Shown here in pieces: positions 24,033 to 33,639 of a stretch of DNA of 64,000 nt (the stretch's first letter is position 1; the number at the start of each line of letters is the position of its first letter). The notes under the pieces are model-generated. The model was given only the letters and a program-made list of their open reading frames with translations, was not told the DNA's origin and did not search any database. The stretch is from Bdellovibrionales bacterium RIFOXYD12_FULL_39_22 (lineage in GTDB: Bacteria > Bdellovibrionota > Bacteriovoracia > Bacteriovoracales > Bacteriovoracaceae). The stretch is from positions 1 through 64,000 of the forward strand of contig MEQL01000027.1 of assembly GCA_001770205.1 (NCBI GenBank), written 5' to 3'. Made by a program: the position numbers and the translations under genes.

Positions 24033-25385
24033 ATGAGTATATATGTAAACCGTGTATTGAATATGAAAAAAATCAAGGCCATTGGTTTTGATATGGATTA
24101 TACCTTGGTTCGCTATAATACAGAGAATTTTGAAGAATTTACGTACTACGTAATTATAGAAAAACTGATAAAAGAGAAAAACTATCCAGCAGCAATATCG
24201 GAGTTTAAGTTTGAATATAATCGCGTCATCCAAGGCCTGGTTTTAGATAAAAAAAATGGGAATATTTTAAAACTGAGTCGTTTTGGAAAAGTTAAGTCTA
24301 GTTATCATGGGACTTCTCCGATTGATTTTACCAAGCAAAAAGAAATTTATGAGAATAAAGTTATTGATTTGTCGGATAATAATATTGAAAGTCTTGATAC
24401 TCTCTTTGCCATTGCCCATGGGGTGCTTTTTTCTCAGTTAATTGATTATAAAAATAGTAACGGTGGCCTATCTAGTTACGAACAAATTGCGCTGGATATT
24501 CGGTATGTTCTGGATCTGGCACATCAAGATGGTTCTATTAAAGATGAAGTGCGACGGAATATATCAAAATATATAATCCCAGATCTTCGATTACCTCGCC
24601 TATTAGAGGTATATAGGGATTTTGGAAAAAAACTAATTATTGTGACAAATTCGGATTACGCATACACCAAGTTGTTAATGGATTATGCATTTACTCCATA
24701 TTTGGCGAAATATAAATCGTGGACAGATCTTTTTGAACTTGTCATTACAGGATCGTCCAAGCCAAAGTTTTTTACCCAGAAATCACCTTTTTTACATGTA
24801 AATCCAGAAACTGGCCTAATGTCTAATTACCGAGATAAATTACGTCCAGGAATCTATCAGGGGGGATCTGCATTTCAAGTAGAACGTGATCTGGATTTAA
24901 ATCCAACGGAGATTTTATATATTGGCGATCATATTTATGGTGATGTAGTTAGCTTGAAAAAAACATTTCAGTGGAGAACCGCACTAGTTTTGGCCCCACT
25001 TGAAGAAGAACTGGCAGCACTCAAAACGAGTCTTCCAAATCAGCATAAAATAGATAAGGCAATGCAGGAAAAAAGCGAGTTAGAGGCAGAGATTAATAGA
25101 CTCTACAATACCGAGGCCCCCCATAAACATCTGTCGACGCCAATTTATGAAAAAATTGAAAAAATTAACCAGAAAATTTCTACATACATAGAAGAAAATC
25201 AAAAATTTTTCAATCCATATTGGGGAAGCCTGATGCGTGCCGGCCAAGAAGAAAGTTTAATGGCCGCGCAGATTGAAAAGTATGCTTGTCTCTATATGGT
25301 TAAAGTTAGTGATTTAGTGGAGCTATCTCCTAAATCGTATTATCGCCCTCGGCGCAGAACTTTACCGCATGAACATTTAGAATAG
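24033..25385 (+). CDS. HAD-type cytosolic 5'-nucleotidase
   Basis: 450 aa from the ATG at 24033 (AGGGAAAA upstream). The haloacid dehalogenase motifs are clear: motif I FDMDYTLVRY with D20 and D22, motif II TNSDY, and motif III IGDHIYGDV. The spacing and length match the purine 5'-nucleotidase (cN-II, IMP/GMP-type) family found in eukaryotes and some bacteria, which dephosphorylates nucleotide monophosphates. It is the first chromosomal gene to the right of the element, transcribed away from tRNA-Ala. Confidence 0.88.
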   Translation: MSIYVNRVLNMKKIKAIGFDMDYTLVRYNTENFEEFTYYVIIEKLIKEKNYPAAISEFKFEYNRVIQGLVLDKKNGNILKLSRFGKVKSSYHGTSPIDFTKQKEIYENKVIDLSDNNIESLDTLFAIAHGVLFSQLIDYKNSNGGLSSYEQIALDIRYVLDLAHQDGSIKDEVRRNISKYIIPDLRLPRLLEVYRDFGKKLIIVTNSDYAYTKLLMDYAFTPYLAKYKSWTDLFELVITGSSKPKFFTQKSPFLHVNPETGLMSNYRDKLRPGIYQGGSAFQVERDLDLNPTEILYIGDHIYGDVVSLKKTFQWRTALVLAPLEEELAALKTSLPNQHKIDKAMQEKSELEAEINRLYNTEAPHKHLSTPIYEKIEKINQKISTYIEENQKFFNPYWGSLMRAGQEESLMAAQIEKYACLYMVKVSDLVELSPKSYYRPRRRTLPHEHLE

Positions 25386-25403
25386 TGGCGGATTATTTTT
25401 ATT

Positions 25404-26420
25404 TTATTTTCTAGCGCCAATTTTCTTATAACAAATTTCATCTAAAAATTGTGCATGAATTCGCCAGACATCGGCTCCATATCCGCCGGCCATGAGGTAT
25501 AGCTGTGGCAGTCTAAGATGTTCGAAGAAATTATAAAGGAGCATATCTCGTTCTTTCATTTGCTCGATTGTTAGCTTGAGCGGTTCAGTACTTTTTAGGG
25601 CATCATGTTCATAGGGATCAGAGCCATGGACAATAACAACCAAATCTGGCAGCAAGTTCGATATTTTTTTTAAGCGCTGCAGTCCATCCTCCAGTTTGCT
25701 TAGATAGTGATGCTCTTCACCTGCGGCAATGGGTATATCTATATTGCTTGGAATAAACCATGGATGCAAATTGCCATTAACATCAACCTCATCACCAATA
25801 AGCGGCCATCCATTGGCCATATGAATGCTCAAGGTTAGAATCGATGGATCGTCTTTTAGAATTTGGGCGGTGCCATCACCTTTGTGAGCATCAACATCTA
25901 CCACCCAGGCGGTTTTGACCTTTTTTAATTGTTGCATTTTTCGAATAGCTATAACGATATCGTTAACTAGACAAAAGCCGCGAGGCGCAGAGGACATAGC
26001 GTGGTGGCCTCCTCCTCCTAATACATAGGCGAAACCATGCTCTAGTGCTACCGATGCTCCTTGAATACATGCCCCGGTATGTAAAAGGAGGGTTGTTGCC
26101 AGATTCATAAGAGGGTGTTGAGCACGCGCAGGATTATAGCGATTATATTGGCCCGAAGAATCTACTAATTCAAAACCTTCTATAATCAACTGATTTAAAT
26201 CTTCTCCTTTGGCCAAAATTTTTTCAACAAATTGTGGGCCATGGGCCAAGAGCAAATCTTCGCGTGTAGGCATGGCCAGAGATGGGGGAGTAGCAAATTG
26301 ACTTTCGTGATAACGGCCTCTTAAAAAATCAAAGCTTTTAGAGGCACGATCATCTTGCATGGGAATTTCGATACCATATTCATCAAGCTTAAGATCAAAA
26401 AGTTCATGATACAGAATCAT
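25404..26420 (-). CDS. Histone deacetylase-family zinc amidohydrolase
   Basis: 338 aa. Conserved HDAC motifs are present: GGGGHHAMSS (the tandem His), the zinc ligands in VVDVDAHKGDG and HGSDPYEHD, and AGGYGADV near the end. Bacterial members (AcuC, polyamine deacetylases) remove acetyl groups from small amines or proteins. It is the last gene of a minus-strand operon with the glycosyltransferase (17-nt overlap) and the aldo/keto reductase. Confidence 0.9.
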   Translation of the reverse strand: MILYHELFDLKLDEYGIEIPMQDDRASKSFDFLRGRYHESQFATPPSLAMPTREDLLLAHGPQFVEKILAKGEDLNQLIIEGFELVDSSGQYNRYNPARAQHPLMNLATTLLLHTGACIQGASVALEHGFAYVLGGGGHHAMSSAPRGFCLVNDIVIAIRKMQQLKKVKTAWVVDVDAHKGDGTAQILKDDPSILTLSIHMANGWPLIGDEVDVNGNLHPWFIPSNIDIPIAAGEEHHYLSKLEDGLQRLKKISNLLPDLVVIVHGSDPYEHDALKSTEPLKLTIEQMKERDMLLYNFFEHLRLPQLYLMAGGYGADVWRIHAQFLDEICYKKIGARK

Positions 26421-27237
26421 ATATTTCCTCTATTCGGTAATAGTTTTCCATGTTGTTATGTTTTTTATAACCATTTAGCAAGATAGTTGCCTTTCTTTTT
26501 ATTTCCTCACGGGTTGGCAAAATATTCTCATCTGCCAGCTTGCCGCTTTTTAACATTTGATGCATAGAGAGTACGCGCCAAAAATCCATGGCAAAAAATT
26601 TGCGTGATAGTTGATCTTCATGCCCGCCATATTTATTTATTATGGCCGTTTCCACGAATCCTACTTGATATTTATTGGTAATTCGTAGCCACAGATCATA
26701 GTCCTCACATACTAAAAAACGCTCATCAAAATAACCTACATCCTCAAAAACGGTACGATGAATAAGCGCGGCGGAAGGACTAATTAGACAGAGTGGAAGA
26801 CATTTTGAATAGATCTCGCCACCAAATTTTTGGTGATGATTTTTTTGATTAACCCTAACACCTCGACGATACCAGAATTCTTCCCCGTGGACGATTTTCA
26901 AAGTGGGATTTTTTTTTACCACTTCCATTTGCAGGGCCAGTTTATGAGGAAGCCACTCATCATCAGAGTCTAAAAAGGCCAGCCATTCGCCGGTAGATTT
27001 TTGTATTCCTAAGTTGCGAGCAGCGCTAACACCTTTGTTGGCCGTTTTAATATAGCTTAGTTTTTCATTGGGCGAAATGATTGTCGAAGTATTATCAGTA
27101 GATCCATCATCAATAACATATAAATCAAGATCAAATTGCGAAAGATCTATTTGCTGTTTTAATACTGAATTAACGGCGCGCGGAAGACAGTGGCCGCGAT
27201 TAAATGTAGGGATAATTGTACTAATTTTTATTTTCAT
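26404..27237 (-). CDS. Family 2 glycosyltransferase
   Basis: 277 aa with the GT-A start TIIPTFNRGHCLPRAVNSVL, VIDDGSTDNT and the metal-binding AFLDSDDEW. SRKF and the YDLWLRI motif (CEDYDLWLR) near the middle are typical of family 2 transferases of cell-surface polysaccharide synthesis. The sugar and acceptor are not readable. It overlaps its upstream neighbour by 4 nt and the downstream deacetylase by 17 nt. Confidence 0.88.
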   Translation of the reverse strand: MKIKISTIIPTFNRGHCLPRAVNSVLKQQIDLSQFDLDLYVIDDGSTDNTSTIISPNEKLSYIKTANKGVSAARNLGIQKSTGEWLAFLDSDDEWLPHKLALQMEVVKKNPTLKIVHGEEFWYRRGVRVNQKNHHQKFGGEIYSKCLPLCLISPSAALIHRTVFEDVGYFDERFLVCEDYDLWLRITNKYQVGFVETAIINKYGGHEDQLSRKFFAMDFWRVLSMHQMLKSGKLADENILPTREEIKRKATILLNGYKKHNNMENYYRIEEIYDSVS

Positions 27238-28175
27238 TCTGCCATCGCTTGGTCGATTATTGACTTGGCCTGCGCTATTAGTGATCTTGGAGGAGGATTT
27301 TTTACAGCACGAATTGTTTCATTTAGCTGCCAAGGGGTTCGCATGCCACAGAGCAGATGTGTTAATGGGGGGTGAGTAAGATTGTATCCACAGGCCAACT
27401 CGAGAAGAGTGTGGCCGTGTGCATTCAAAAGAGTGGCAATTTTTTCGATAGTAGCAATTTTTTTCCGATTGGCCTTTTTGTCCCACCAGGGCGCCCAACC
27501 TCTTGCATCACTTCGATCATATGTTCTATCATTAGTAACGGTGCCAGAAATAATTCCTTTATCAAAAGTGCCCCAACTCATAAAAGCGATATGATGCGAA
27601 GATAGGTAGTTTAGAAAATCTTCACTTTGACGATGGAAAAGGTTGAATTCTGACTGCACTACCTCGATGGAATCAATCTGTGCGGCCAAATCCAAATCGA
27701 CAAGATTGGTATTACACAATCCCAAATGTTTTATTTTTCCCTGTGATTTTGCAGAGGCCAGGGCCTCCATTGGGCGTCTAATGTCAATTTTGTTATCTGG
27801 CCAGTGAATCATATATAGATCGATATAATCACTTTGAAGATCACGAAGGGATTGCTCCAACATTTTAATAGTAGTAACCGGATCATTAGTCATGTTGACG
27901 CGTCGATTGTTATGCCAGGTTACTCCAGATTTTGAAATTATAAAAACCTTCTCTCTCTTTCTTCGGAAGGCCATCCCCAGGCGTTTTTCGGAAAGGCCAA
28001 AACCGTAGATTGGAGCAGTGTCAAAAATAGTAATACCCAAGTCAAATGCTTGCATAAGCAGAGCATTGGCAGAGGTATCAGATATTTCGCCAAAACCATA
28101 TCCTCCCCCCTCGCCACTGATGGCCGCTCCACCAAAACAGATGGGTATCTCAGAAATTGTTTGTAGTAGATTCAT
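27234..28175 (-). CDS. Aldo/keto reductase
   Basis: 313 aa, an NAD(P)H-dependent TIM-barrel oxidoreductase. The catalytic tetrad is visible: Asp and Tyr in FDTAPIYGFG, Lys in ISKSG and His in YMIHWPD. It starts a minus operon with a glycosyltransferase and a deacetylase. Together these suggest sugar or amino-sugar metabolism linked to surface glycans (inference). It is divergent from the PAS kinase, sharing a 60-bp promoter region. Confidence 0.88.
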   Translation of the reverse strand: MNLLQTISEIPICFGGAAISGEGGGYGFGEISDTSANALLMQAFDLGITIFDTAPIYGFGLSEKRLGMAFRRKREKVFIISKSGVTWHNNRRVNMTNDPVTTIKMLEQSLRDLQSDYIDLYMIHWPDNKIDIRRPMEALASAKSQGKIKHLGLCNTNLVDLDLAAQIDSIEVVQSEFNLFHRQSEDFLNYLSSHHIAFMSWGTFDKGIISGTVTNDRTYDRSDARGWAPWWDKKANRKKIATIEKIATLLNAHGHTLLELACGYNLTHPPLTHLLCGMRTPWQLNETIRAVKNPPPRSLIAQAKSIIDQAMAE

Positions 28176-28237
28176 AAAATTTAACTATAAATTTCAATAT
28201 AGTTTTTATAACATTATCAATTATTTTAATCTCAAGG

Positions 28238-29440
28238 ATGTGTACTACGGAAACACCAAAAAGTTCAACCAATTTACCACCGCAAGGCCAAGAACTTTTT
28301 AAAGTAGATGATTCTCTTAAAAGGGATGACTGCTTTTTCACGGTGCTAGAGTCCCTTCCACATCCATTTTACGTTATAGATGCAAATAGTTATAAGATTT
28401 TACTGGCAAATTCTGCGGCCAGGGGGGCGCAAAACTTTTTAAATGCGCAAACGACCTGTTATCAGCTAACGCATCATCGCAATACACCATGTCACGAAGG
28501 AGAAGTTAATTGTCCATGTCCCTTGGAGACCGTTAAGAGAACAAAGAAGTCATTTGTTATTAAGCACACCCATTATGTTGAAGATGGTGTAGCGCGTGAA
28601 TATGAGGTACATGGCCACCCAATTTTTGATGAAAATGGAAACGTTTCCAAGATGATTGAATATTCATTAGATATAACCGATCGCTTGGTGGCACAAAAAG
28701 AGCGCGAGATATTGCAAAAGCAGATTTTTCACATATCTAAGATGGCCTCATTAACCACCTTAGCTTCTGGTATTGCTCACGAATTAAATAACCCACTGAC
28801 TGGAATTTTGGGATTTGCACAGATAATTGAGATGCAGGCAACGGGTAATGAGAAATTGATTAGTAATGTTAGCAAAATAATAACTTCGGCCATGCGCATG
28901 AAGGCCATTATTGAGCAACTTGGCCGCTTCTGTGTTCGGCCAGAAGACTATCGACTACAGTCAATTGATTTAAATAAAATTATTAAGAGCTCTCTTATTT
29001 TACTTAATAAACATTTAGAACATCGAAATATTATAGTTGAGCTAAATTTAACGGAAAAAGAATGTGAGGTTTTTGGTGATGATATGAAATTGGAAAATGT
29101 TTTTCATAATCTTATCTTAAATTCACGTGCCGCTTTTGAAAAATCTTCTCAGACAATGGAAAAGAAAATAGTCATAAGTTCAAATATAGAAGGATCTAAC
29201 GCAATTGTAACTTACATGGATAATGCGGGAGGAATTCCGGCAGAAAATATTGGCCGTATTTTTGATCCTTTTTTCACTACAGAGGAAGCCGGCAAGGGAA
29301 TGGGCCTTGGACTATCATTAGTGCATGAGATAATTCAAGGCCACAAGGGAGAGATTTCTGTTGTCTCCGATTGTAAAAAAGGAATCACCACATTTAAAAT
29401 ATCTATTCCACAAAATTCAATGAAGGAAACTGTCAAATGA
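28238..29440 (+). CDS. PAS-domain sensor histidine kinase with a cysteine cluster
   Basis: 400 aa, no membrane segment, so cytoplasmic. The PAS domain (about 35-150) holds four cysteines C74, C85, C92 and C94 plus HH at 79-80 ([17 protein letters not shown]), a pattern seen in metal- or redox-sensing PAS variants. The kinase core follows: H181 ([13 protein letters not shown]), N box, DNAGG and GKGMGLGLS. All motifs look functional. AAGG abuts the ATG, so the start may be leaderless or elsewhere. It overlaps the transketolase gene by 4 nt, an unusual coupling of a kinase to a metabolic gene. Confidence 0.88.
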   Translation: MCTTETPKSSTNLPPQGQELFKVDDSLKRDDCFFTVLESLPHPFYVIDANSYKILLANSAARGAQNFLNAQTTCYQLTHHRNTPCHEGEVNCPCPLETVKRTKKSFVIKHTHYVEDGVAREYEVHGHPIFDENGNVSKMIEYSLDITDRLVAQKEREILQKQIFHISKMASLTTLASGIAHELNNPLTGILGFAQIIEMQATGNEKLISNVSKIITSAMRMKAIIEQLGRFCVRPEDYRLQSIDLNKIIKSSLILLNKHLEHRNIIVELNLTEKECEVFGDDMKLENVFHNLILNSRAAFEKSSQTMEKKIVISSNIEGSNAIVTYMDNAGGIPAENIGRIFDPFFTTEEAGKGMGLGLSLVHEIIQGHKGEISVVSDCKKGITTFKISIPQNSMKETVK

Positions 29441-30282
29441 ACAACAATCTCTTTGTCCAATGGGCCGATCAAACACCACAAATAAGAAAAAATATTTTAC
29501 AAATGATTGCTAAAGCGCAAAGTGGCCATCCTGGCGGGAGTTTGTCTTGCGTAGAAATTATATATACACTGATGGCACCAAACGGGGTGATGAAATATAA
29601 TCCAAAAAAACCATTAGAACGAGAGCGTGATCGCTTTGTTTTAAGTAAGGGACATGCTTGTCCGACCTTGTATGCAGTACTATCTGCCGTGGGCCATGAT
29701 ATTTCGCAAGACGAACTTATGAGTTTGCGACAGCTAGGTTCTCGTTTGCAAGGACATCCAGATCGCGCTCGACTCCCATATGTGGAGGCCAGTACTGGAA
29801 GTTTGGGCCAGGGTGCCTCTATTGCGCAAGGAATTGCCATGTCCTATAAACTAGATTCTCTCAATCATCGCGTCTTTGCTTTACTTGGTGATGGCGAAAT
29901 GCAGGAAGGACAAATTTGGGAAGTGGCCCTTTCTGCCCCTCATCAAAAATTAGATAATCTAACTTTGATATTGGATTACAACAAAGGGCAGATAGATGGC
30001 CCGACTAATAAAGTTCTCTCCCTGGATCCGTTAACTGATAAGTGGCGATCATTTGGATGGGAGGTGTCAGAAGTAAACGGCCACAGCTACTCTGAGCTAT
30101 ATACTGCGCTTAGCAAGAAATCTCCTCGGCCACAGATGGTCATAGCGCACACAATTAAAGGCCGCGGAGTTTCTTTTATGGAAGGAAATACTGATTGGCA
30201 TGGCCGCGCACCTAATGTGAAAGAGTTAGAGCTGGCACTACAAGAAGTTGCAGCAAATAGGCAGATTGGTCTGTCGAATTAG
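29437..30282 (+). CDS. Transketolase, N-terminal subunit
   Basis: 281 aa. It carries the thiamine-diphosphate-binding half of transketolase: GHPGGSLSCVE, SKGHACPTLYAVL, GSLGQGAS, and GDGEMQEGQIWE with DYNKGQIDG. The enzyme transfers two-carbon units in the pentose phosphate pathway. Split transketolases work as a heterotetramer with a separate C-terminal subunit, here encoded 28 bp downstream. The ATG overlaps the kinase stop (ATGA). Confidence 0.92.
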   Translation: MNNNLFVQWADQTPQIRKNILQMIAKAQSGHPGGSLSCVEIIYTLMAPNGVMKYNPKKPLERERDRFVLSKGHACPTLYAVLSAVGHDISQDELMSLRQLGSRLQGHPDRARLPYVEASTGSLGQGASIAQGIAMSYKLDSLNHRVFALLGDGEMQEGQIWEVALSAPHQKLDNLTLILDYNKGQIDGPTNKVLSLDPLTDKWRSFGWEVSEVNGHSYSELYTALSKKSPRPQMVIAHTIKGRGVSFMEGNTDWHGRAPNVKELELALQEVAANRQIGLSN

Positions 30283-30310
30283 TTTATATAATAAAAGGGG
30301 GAGAGGGCCA

Positions 30311-31234
30311 ATGAGTGGAAAAATTGCAACCAGAAAATCTTTTGGAATGGCCTTGGCCGATTTTGGAGAGAAATATAAAGACGTAGTTTGTTTTGATGCG
30401 GATCTATCAAAATCAACAATGTCGATTTTGTTTGCCAAAAAATATCCGGGGCGTTTTTTTGAGATGGGTATTCAGGAGGCCAACATGATTGGCTGTGCGG
30501 CCGGCATGTCTTTTATGGGTAAAATTCCGTTCATTTGTAGCTTCGGAGCATTTTTAACTGGCCGCTTCGATCAAATTCGTATGTCTATTGGGTACGCTAA
30601 CGCTAACGTTAAGTTAATTGGAACTCATTGCGGAGTGGCCATTGGAGAGGATGGCCATTCACAGATGGGATTAGAAGATATAGCGCTTATGCGCTCAATT
30701 CCCAATATGGTGGTTTTGCAACCGGCCGACGATAAAGAGTGTCGTGAAATGGTAGAGTGGGCCATTAATCATCAAGGGCCGGTCTACTTGCGCCTAACGC
30801 GCCAAGAATTGCCACAGTTTAATATGGATAAGTTTATTCCAGGGATTTTTCCGCAGCTAAAAATGGGAGAGAAAATGGCCTTTTTGGCAACAGGGGGAAT
30901 GCTAGAAGCGGCCCTAAATGCAGCGGAGGGCCTTGCCAAAAAAGGGACTGGAAAGAATCCAGCAGTCTTCAATGCTAATTTAGCTAAACCGTTGGCCGAC
31001 AATTTTATGATGAATCTTGCAGATAAGTATGAAACGTTGGTAGTTTTTGAGGATCACACTGTTATGGGTGGAACGGGCTCGGCAATAGCTGAATGGGTTT
31101 CCCAAAATGCCAAAATTCCACGAAGAGTTATTCGTTATGGAGTGAATGATAGTTTTGGAGAGTCCGGAACGCCAGAGGCCCTTCTCGATAAGCATGGATT
31201 GACTGCCACGAAAATTGAAAATTACTTTTCTTAA
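30311..31234 (+). CDS. Transketolase, C-terminal subunit
   Basis: 307 aa from the ATG at 30311 (GGGGGAGAGG upstream). It has the pyrimidine-binding and C-terminal domains: FDADLSKSTM, MGIQEANMIGCAAG with the catalytic glutamate, HCGVAIGEDG and the regulatory domain ending VIRYGVNDSFGESG. It completes the transketolase with the preceding gene. L28 has its own promoter downstream. Confidence 0.92.
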   Translation: MSGKIATRKSFGMALADFGEKYKDVVCFDADLSKSTMSILFAKKYPGRFFEMGIQEANMIGCAAGMSFMGKIPFICSFGAFLTGRFDQIRMSIGYANANVKLIGTHCGVAIGEDGHSQMGLEDIALMRSIPNMVVLQPADDKECREMVEWAINHQGPVYLRLTRQELPQFNMDKFIPGIFPQLKMGEKMAFLATGGMLEAALNAAEGLAKKGTGKNPAVFNANLAKPLADNFMMNLADKYETLVVFEDHTVMGGTGSAIAEWVSQNAKIPRRVIRYGVNDSFGESGTPEALLDKHGLTATKIENYFS

Positions 31235-31255
31235 GGGAACTTTTAGAAGATTTTC

Positions 31256-31284
31256 TTGCAAATTTTGTCGATTATGACTATATT
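31256..31284 (+). promoter_or_regulatory. Promoter of rpmB
   Basis: TTGCAA (31256-31261), 17 bp and TATATT (31279-31284) form a good sigma-70 promoter 47 bp ahead of the L28 start codon. Confidence 0.65.
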
Positions 31285-31330
31285 GGGCGTTTCAATTAAG
31301 GCCGAGTAGCTAGTTATCAAAGGAAGTATT

Positions 31331-31564
31331 ATGGCACGAGTATGTGATTTATCTGGAAAAAGAAGATTAGTTGGAAACAAAGTTTCTCACGCAAATAATA
31401 AAACCAAAATGGCACAACGGCCAAATCTTAGAACAAAAAGAGTTTATGATCCTGAGTCAGGTGAAACCATTACTCTAAAAATTTCGGCCAGGGCAATTAA
31501 AACTTTAGATAAAGTTGGCTCTCTTTCAAAATTTGTTCGCAAGAACAAGAGCAAATTTGCCTAA
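31331..31564 (+). CDS. rpmB: 50S ribosomal protein L28
   Basis: 77 aa. The N-terminus ARVCDLSGKRRLVGNKVSHA, NNKTKMAQRPNL and the basic C-terminus are standard L28. It binds 23S rRNA of the large subunit. It is monocistronic, with its own promoter at 31256-31284; L31 and L33 are 5 kb away. Confidence 0.97.
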   Translation: MARVCDLSGKRRLVGNKVSHANNKTKMAQRPNLRTKRVYDPESGETITLKISARAIKTLDKVGSLSKFVRKNKSKFA

Positions 31565-31639
31565 TAATATTGAATATTTGCTCGTCATTAGAATAAATCT
31601 CGACTTGTTCTGCTCTCTAATTTGAGTTACTATTGTTAA

Positions 31640-32431
31640 ATGATCCATGGAAGTTCTTCTGATCCTGTTTTAATCAAAAAAATTGCGATGCGCATTTGGA
31701 CGTTGCGCGCAGAAGTTGAATCGATTGTCGAAGAAAGAATTTTAGAAAAAGGTGGGAAGGATATTCGTCCCATTGATATTTCCGATCTGGTTAAAGAATA
31801 CTCCGGAGAAATATTGGCCGCAGATCAGGCATCCAAAACGGAAGAGGCCGCGATACTAGAGATTGCCCCGTCTGATGATGCCACATCAGACGTTGATAAT
31901 TCCGAGGATTTGATGGCCAAGGCCATCGCCGGGGAGGATGTGGAAATTCCCGAAACGACTGCTGCTAAAGTACCTAGTGATGCGGAATCTGCAGAGGTCG
32001 TCTCTGTAGAAAAAAATTTAGAGGAATCGGAGTATTTAATTCAAAGACGCCCAAATCTCCCTCCTCAGGATATTGCGATTGGAAAAACCATTCTTAGCGA
32101 AATCTATATGGACAAGATGTATTTTTTTTGTGGGCGACATTTTTTGGCCGGAGAATCCATTGTTATTGAGTTTCTTGTTCCGAAGGCATTTATAGTTAAT
32201 GCCCATGTGCTTTTTTCCACAGAGTACAACATGAAAAGTCGGATTATCAGTGAAAATAAATTGCCTTATAGGACCGGAGTTAAATTTAGCTTTTTAAGGC
32301 CAGGAGAGCGTACCCTTTTACGACATTTTCTAACTTCAATTGGGCCAACGGTTACTAAAAAAGGTGATGACGGGGCGGCAAAAAAAGGAAGTGATAGCGA
32401 TCCCGATCTTGAGGGGTTGGGAGACCTCTAG
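31640..32431 (+). CDS. PilZ-like protein with long acidic linker
   Basis: 263 aa. A helical N-terminus (about 1-55) is followed by an acidic, Ala/Glu-rich linker (about 55-135) and a C-terminal beta domain (about 140-240; GRHFLAGESIVIEFLVPKAF, then RTGVKFSFLRPGER) with the PilZ pattern. The cyclic-di-GMP motifs RxxxR and DxSxxG are not evident, so it may be a non-binding PilZ. Comparable linker-PilZ proteins occur in deltaproteobacterial signalling. Function unknown. Confidence 0.55.
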   Translation: MIHGSSSDPVLIKKIAMRIWTLRAEVESIVEERILEKGGKDIRPIDISDLVKEYSGEILAADQASKTEEAAILEIAPSDDATSDVDNSEDLMAKAIAGEDVEIPETTAAKVPSDAESAEVVSVEKNLEESEYLIQRRPNLPPQDIAIGKTILSEIYMDKMYFFCGRHFLAGESIVIEFLVPKAFIVNAHVLFSTEYNMKSRIISENKLPYRTGVKFSFLRPGERTLLRHFLTSIGPTVTKKGDDGAAKKGSDSDPDLEGLGDL

Positions 32432-32443
32432 TCTTTGCAGCGC

Positions 32444-32863
32444 TTACGGCGAGGCCTGCTCTGCGGCGATAGCAAATTTTTCAGCACCAGCTTCTTTGGC
32501 GATATCCATAATTTGAATTGCCATTCCCAATTGAGAAGTCTTGTCTCCTTCAAAGACAACTACGTCACTTTTTTCGTTGGCGAGAGCTTCTTTGATAGTA
32601 TCACCTAAAGATTCCATGGTGGCGGCCTTGCCCTGGACTGAAATTGTGCCATTAACACTTAGAGAAACTATTACGGCGTTGCCATCTTTGGCAGAAGTTT
32701 TAACTTTGGTTTTTGGCAGATCAATATCAAGGCCAGACTCAAGAGAAATTGAAGAAGTCACCATGAAAATAATTAGAAGCACTAGCATGATATCAATTAG
32801 AGGAGTCATATTAATATCGGCCATGATTCCATCTTGATTATCGTTATCTAGTTTTATCGCCAT
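32444..32863 (-). CDS. ExbD/TolR-type transport protein
   Basis: 139 aa: a short cytoplasmic N-terminus, one membrane helix with the proton-path aspartate (DINMTPLIDIMLVLLIIFMV) and a periplasmic domain. It forms a proton-driven motor with the ExbB-like protein encoded 48 bp upstream, energising TonB or a Tol-type system. A TonB and a TonB-dependent receptor lie 8 kb away. Confidence 0.92.
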   Translation of the reverse strand: MAIKLDNDNQDGIMADINMTPLIDIMLVLLIIFMVTSSISLESGLDIDLPKTKVKTSAKDGNAVIVSLSVNGTISVQGKAATMESLGDTIKEALANEKSDVVVFEGDKTSQLGMAIQIMDIAKEAGAEKFAIAAEQASP

Positions 32864-32910
32864 AAAAACCTCGATGCCACAGAGCTTAAGTTAAAAGAGA
32901 TTACTCCGCA

Positions 32911-33510
32911 CTACTCAATTAGATCCAATAAATCTTCCAGACGGTTTTTAAACTGTAGATTAATTATAGACAATTTGCTTTGGAAGTAGTTGTAAAGCAT
33001 GACGGCCATGACTGCAACGATAATTCCGGCCGCGGTAGCAATAAGGGCCTCGGATAAGTCTGCGGCCACGACAGAGAATCCACCTTTTCCGGAAGTTGCC
33101 ATCGAATCAAAGGATTTAATTATTCCCATTACAGTTCCAAATAGGCCGATGAAGGGGGCAGAGCTTCCAATGGTTCCCAAGATCCAAAGAAAACGTTTAA
33201 GGCCGATTTGAGTTTCAGACAGACGTCTGGAAATTTTTTGCTCCAATTTGGCCTTATCGGAATGTGTCTCAAATATTGCTGAATATGGCCCCTCAATCAA
33301 TGGATGCGCATTATGATAGAGTCCACGGGCCTCACTAATTTTTTTATCTTTCAATAAAAGCAGGGCAGCACCGTATAGCGAGGAAAAACTTTTATTAAAA
33401 GAAAAGATGAACCAGATTTTTTCAAAAGATATTGCCCAAACAATAATAGAGCAAATAAGCAAGGGATACATTACAAAACCACCATCTTCTAAAAACTTTA
33501 ACCAACTCAT
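32911..33510 (-). CDS. ExbB/TolQ-type motor protein
   Basis: 199 aa from the ATG at 33510, chosen because GGATCTC precedes it (the frame could extend to 33597). Three membrane helices are visible (MYPLLICSIIVWAISF; LWILGTIGSSAPFIGLFGTV; ALIATAAGIIVAVMAVMLYN), and the GTVMGII motif is typical of MotA/TolQ/ExbB. It pairs with the ExbD-like gene downstream. Confidence 0.9.
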   Translation of the reverse strand: MSWLKFLEDGGFVMYPLLICSIIVWAISFEKIWFIFSFNKSFSSLYGAALLLLKDKKISEARGLYHNAHPLIEGPYSAIFETHSDKAKLEQKISRRLSETQIGLKRFLWILGTIGSSAPFIGLFGTVMGIIKSFDSMATSGKGGFSVVAADLSEALIATAAGIIVAVMAVMLYNYFQSKLSIINLQFKNRLEDLLDLIE

Positions 33511-33639
33511 TTTGAGATCCTTTGTTTTTATAATTCCTTTTGTGAGTATGAAATTATTGGCAACTAAACAACTCATATCATCGCTATACTTACTCAAATT
33601 ATCAAGCTAGAATGATTAAAGATTTTAGGAAATTATAAA

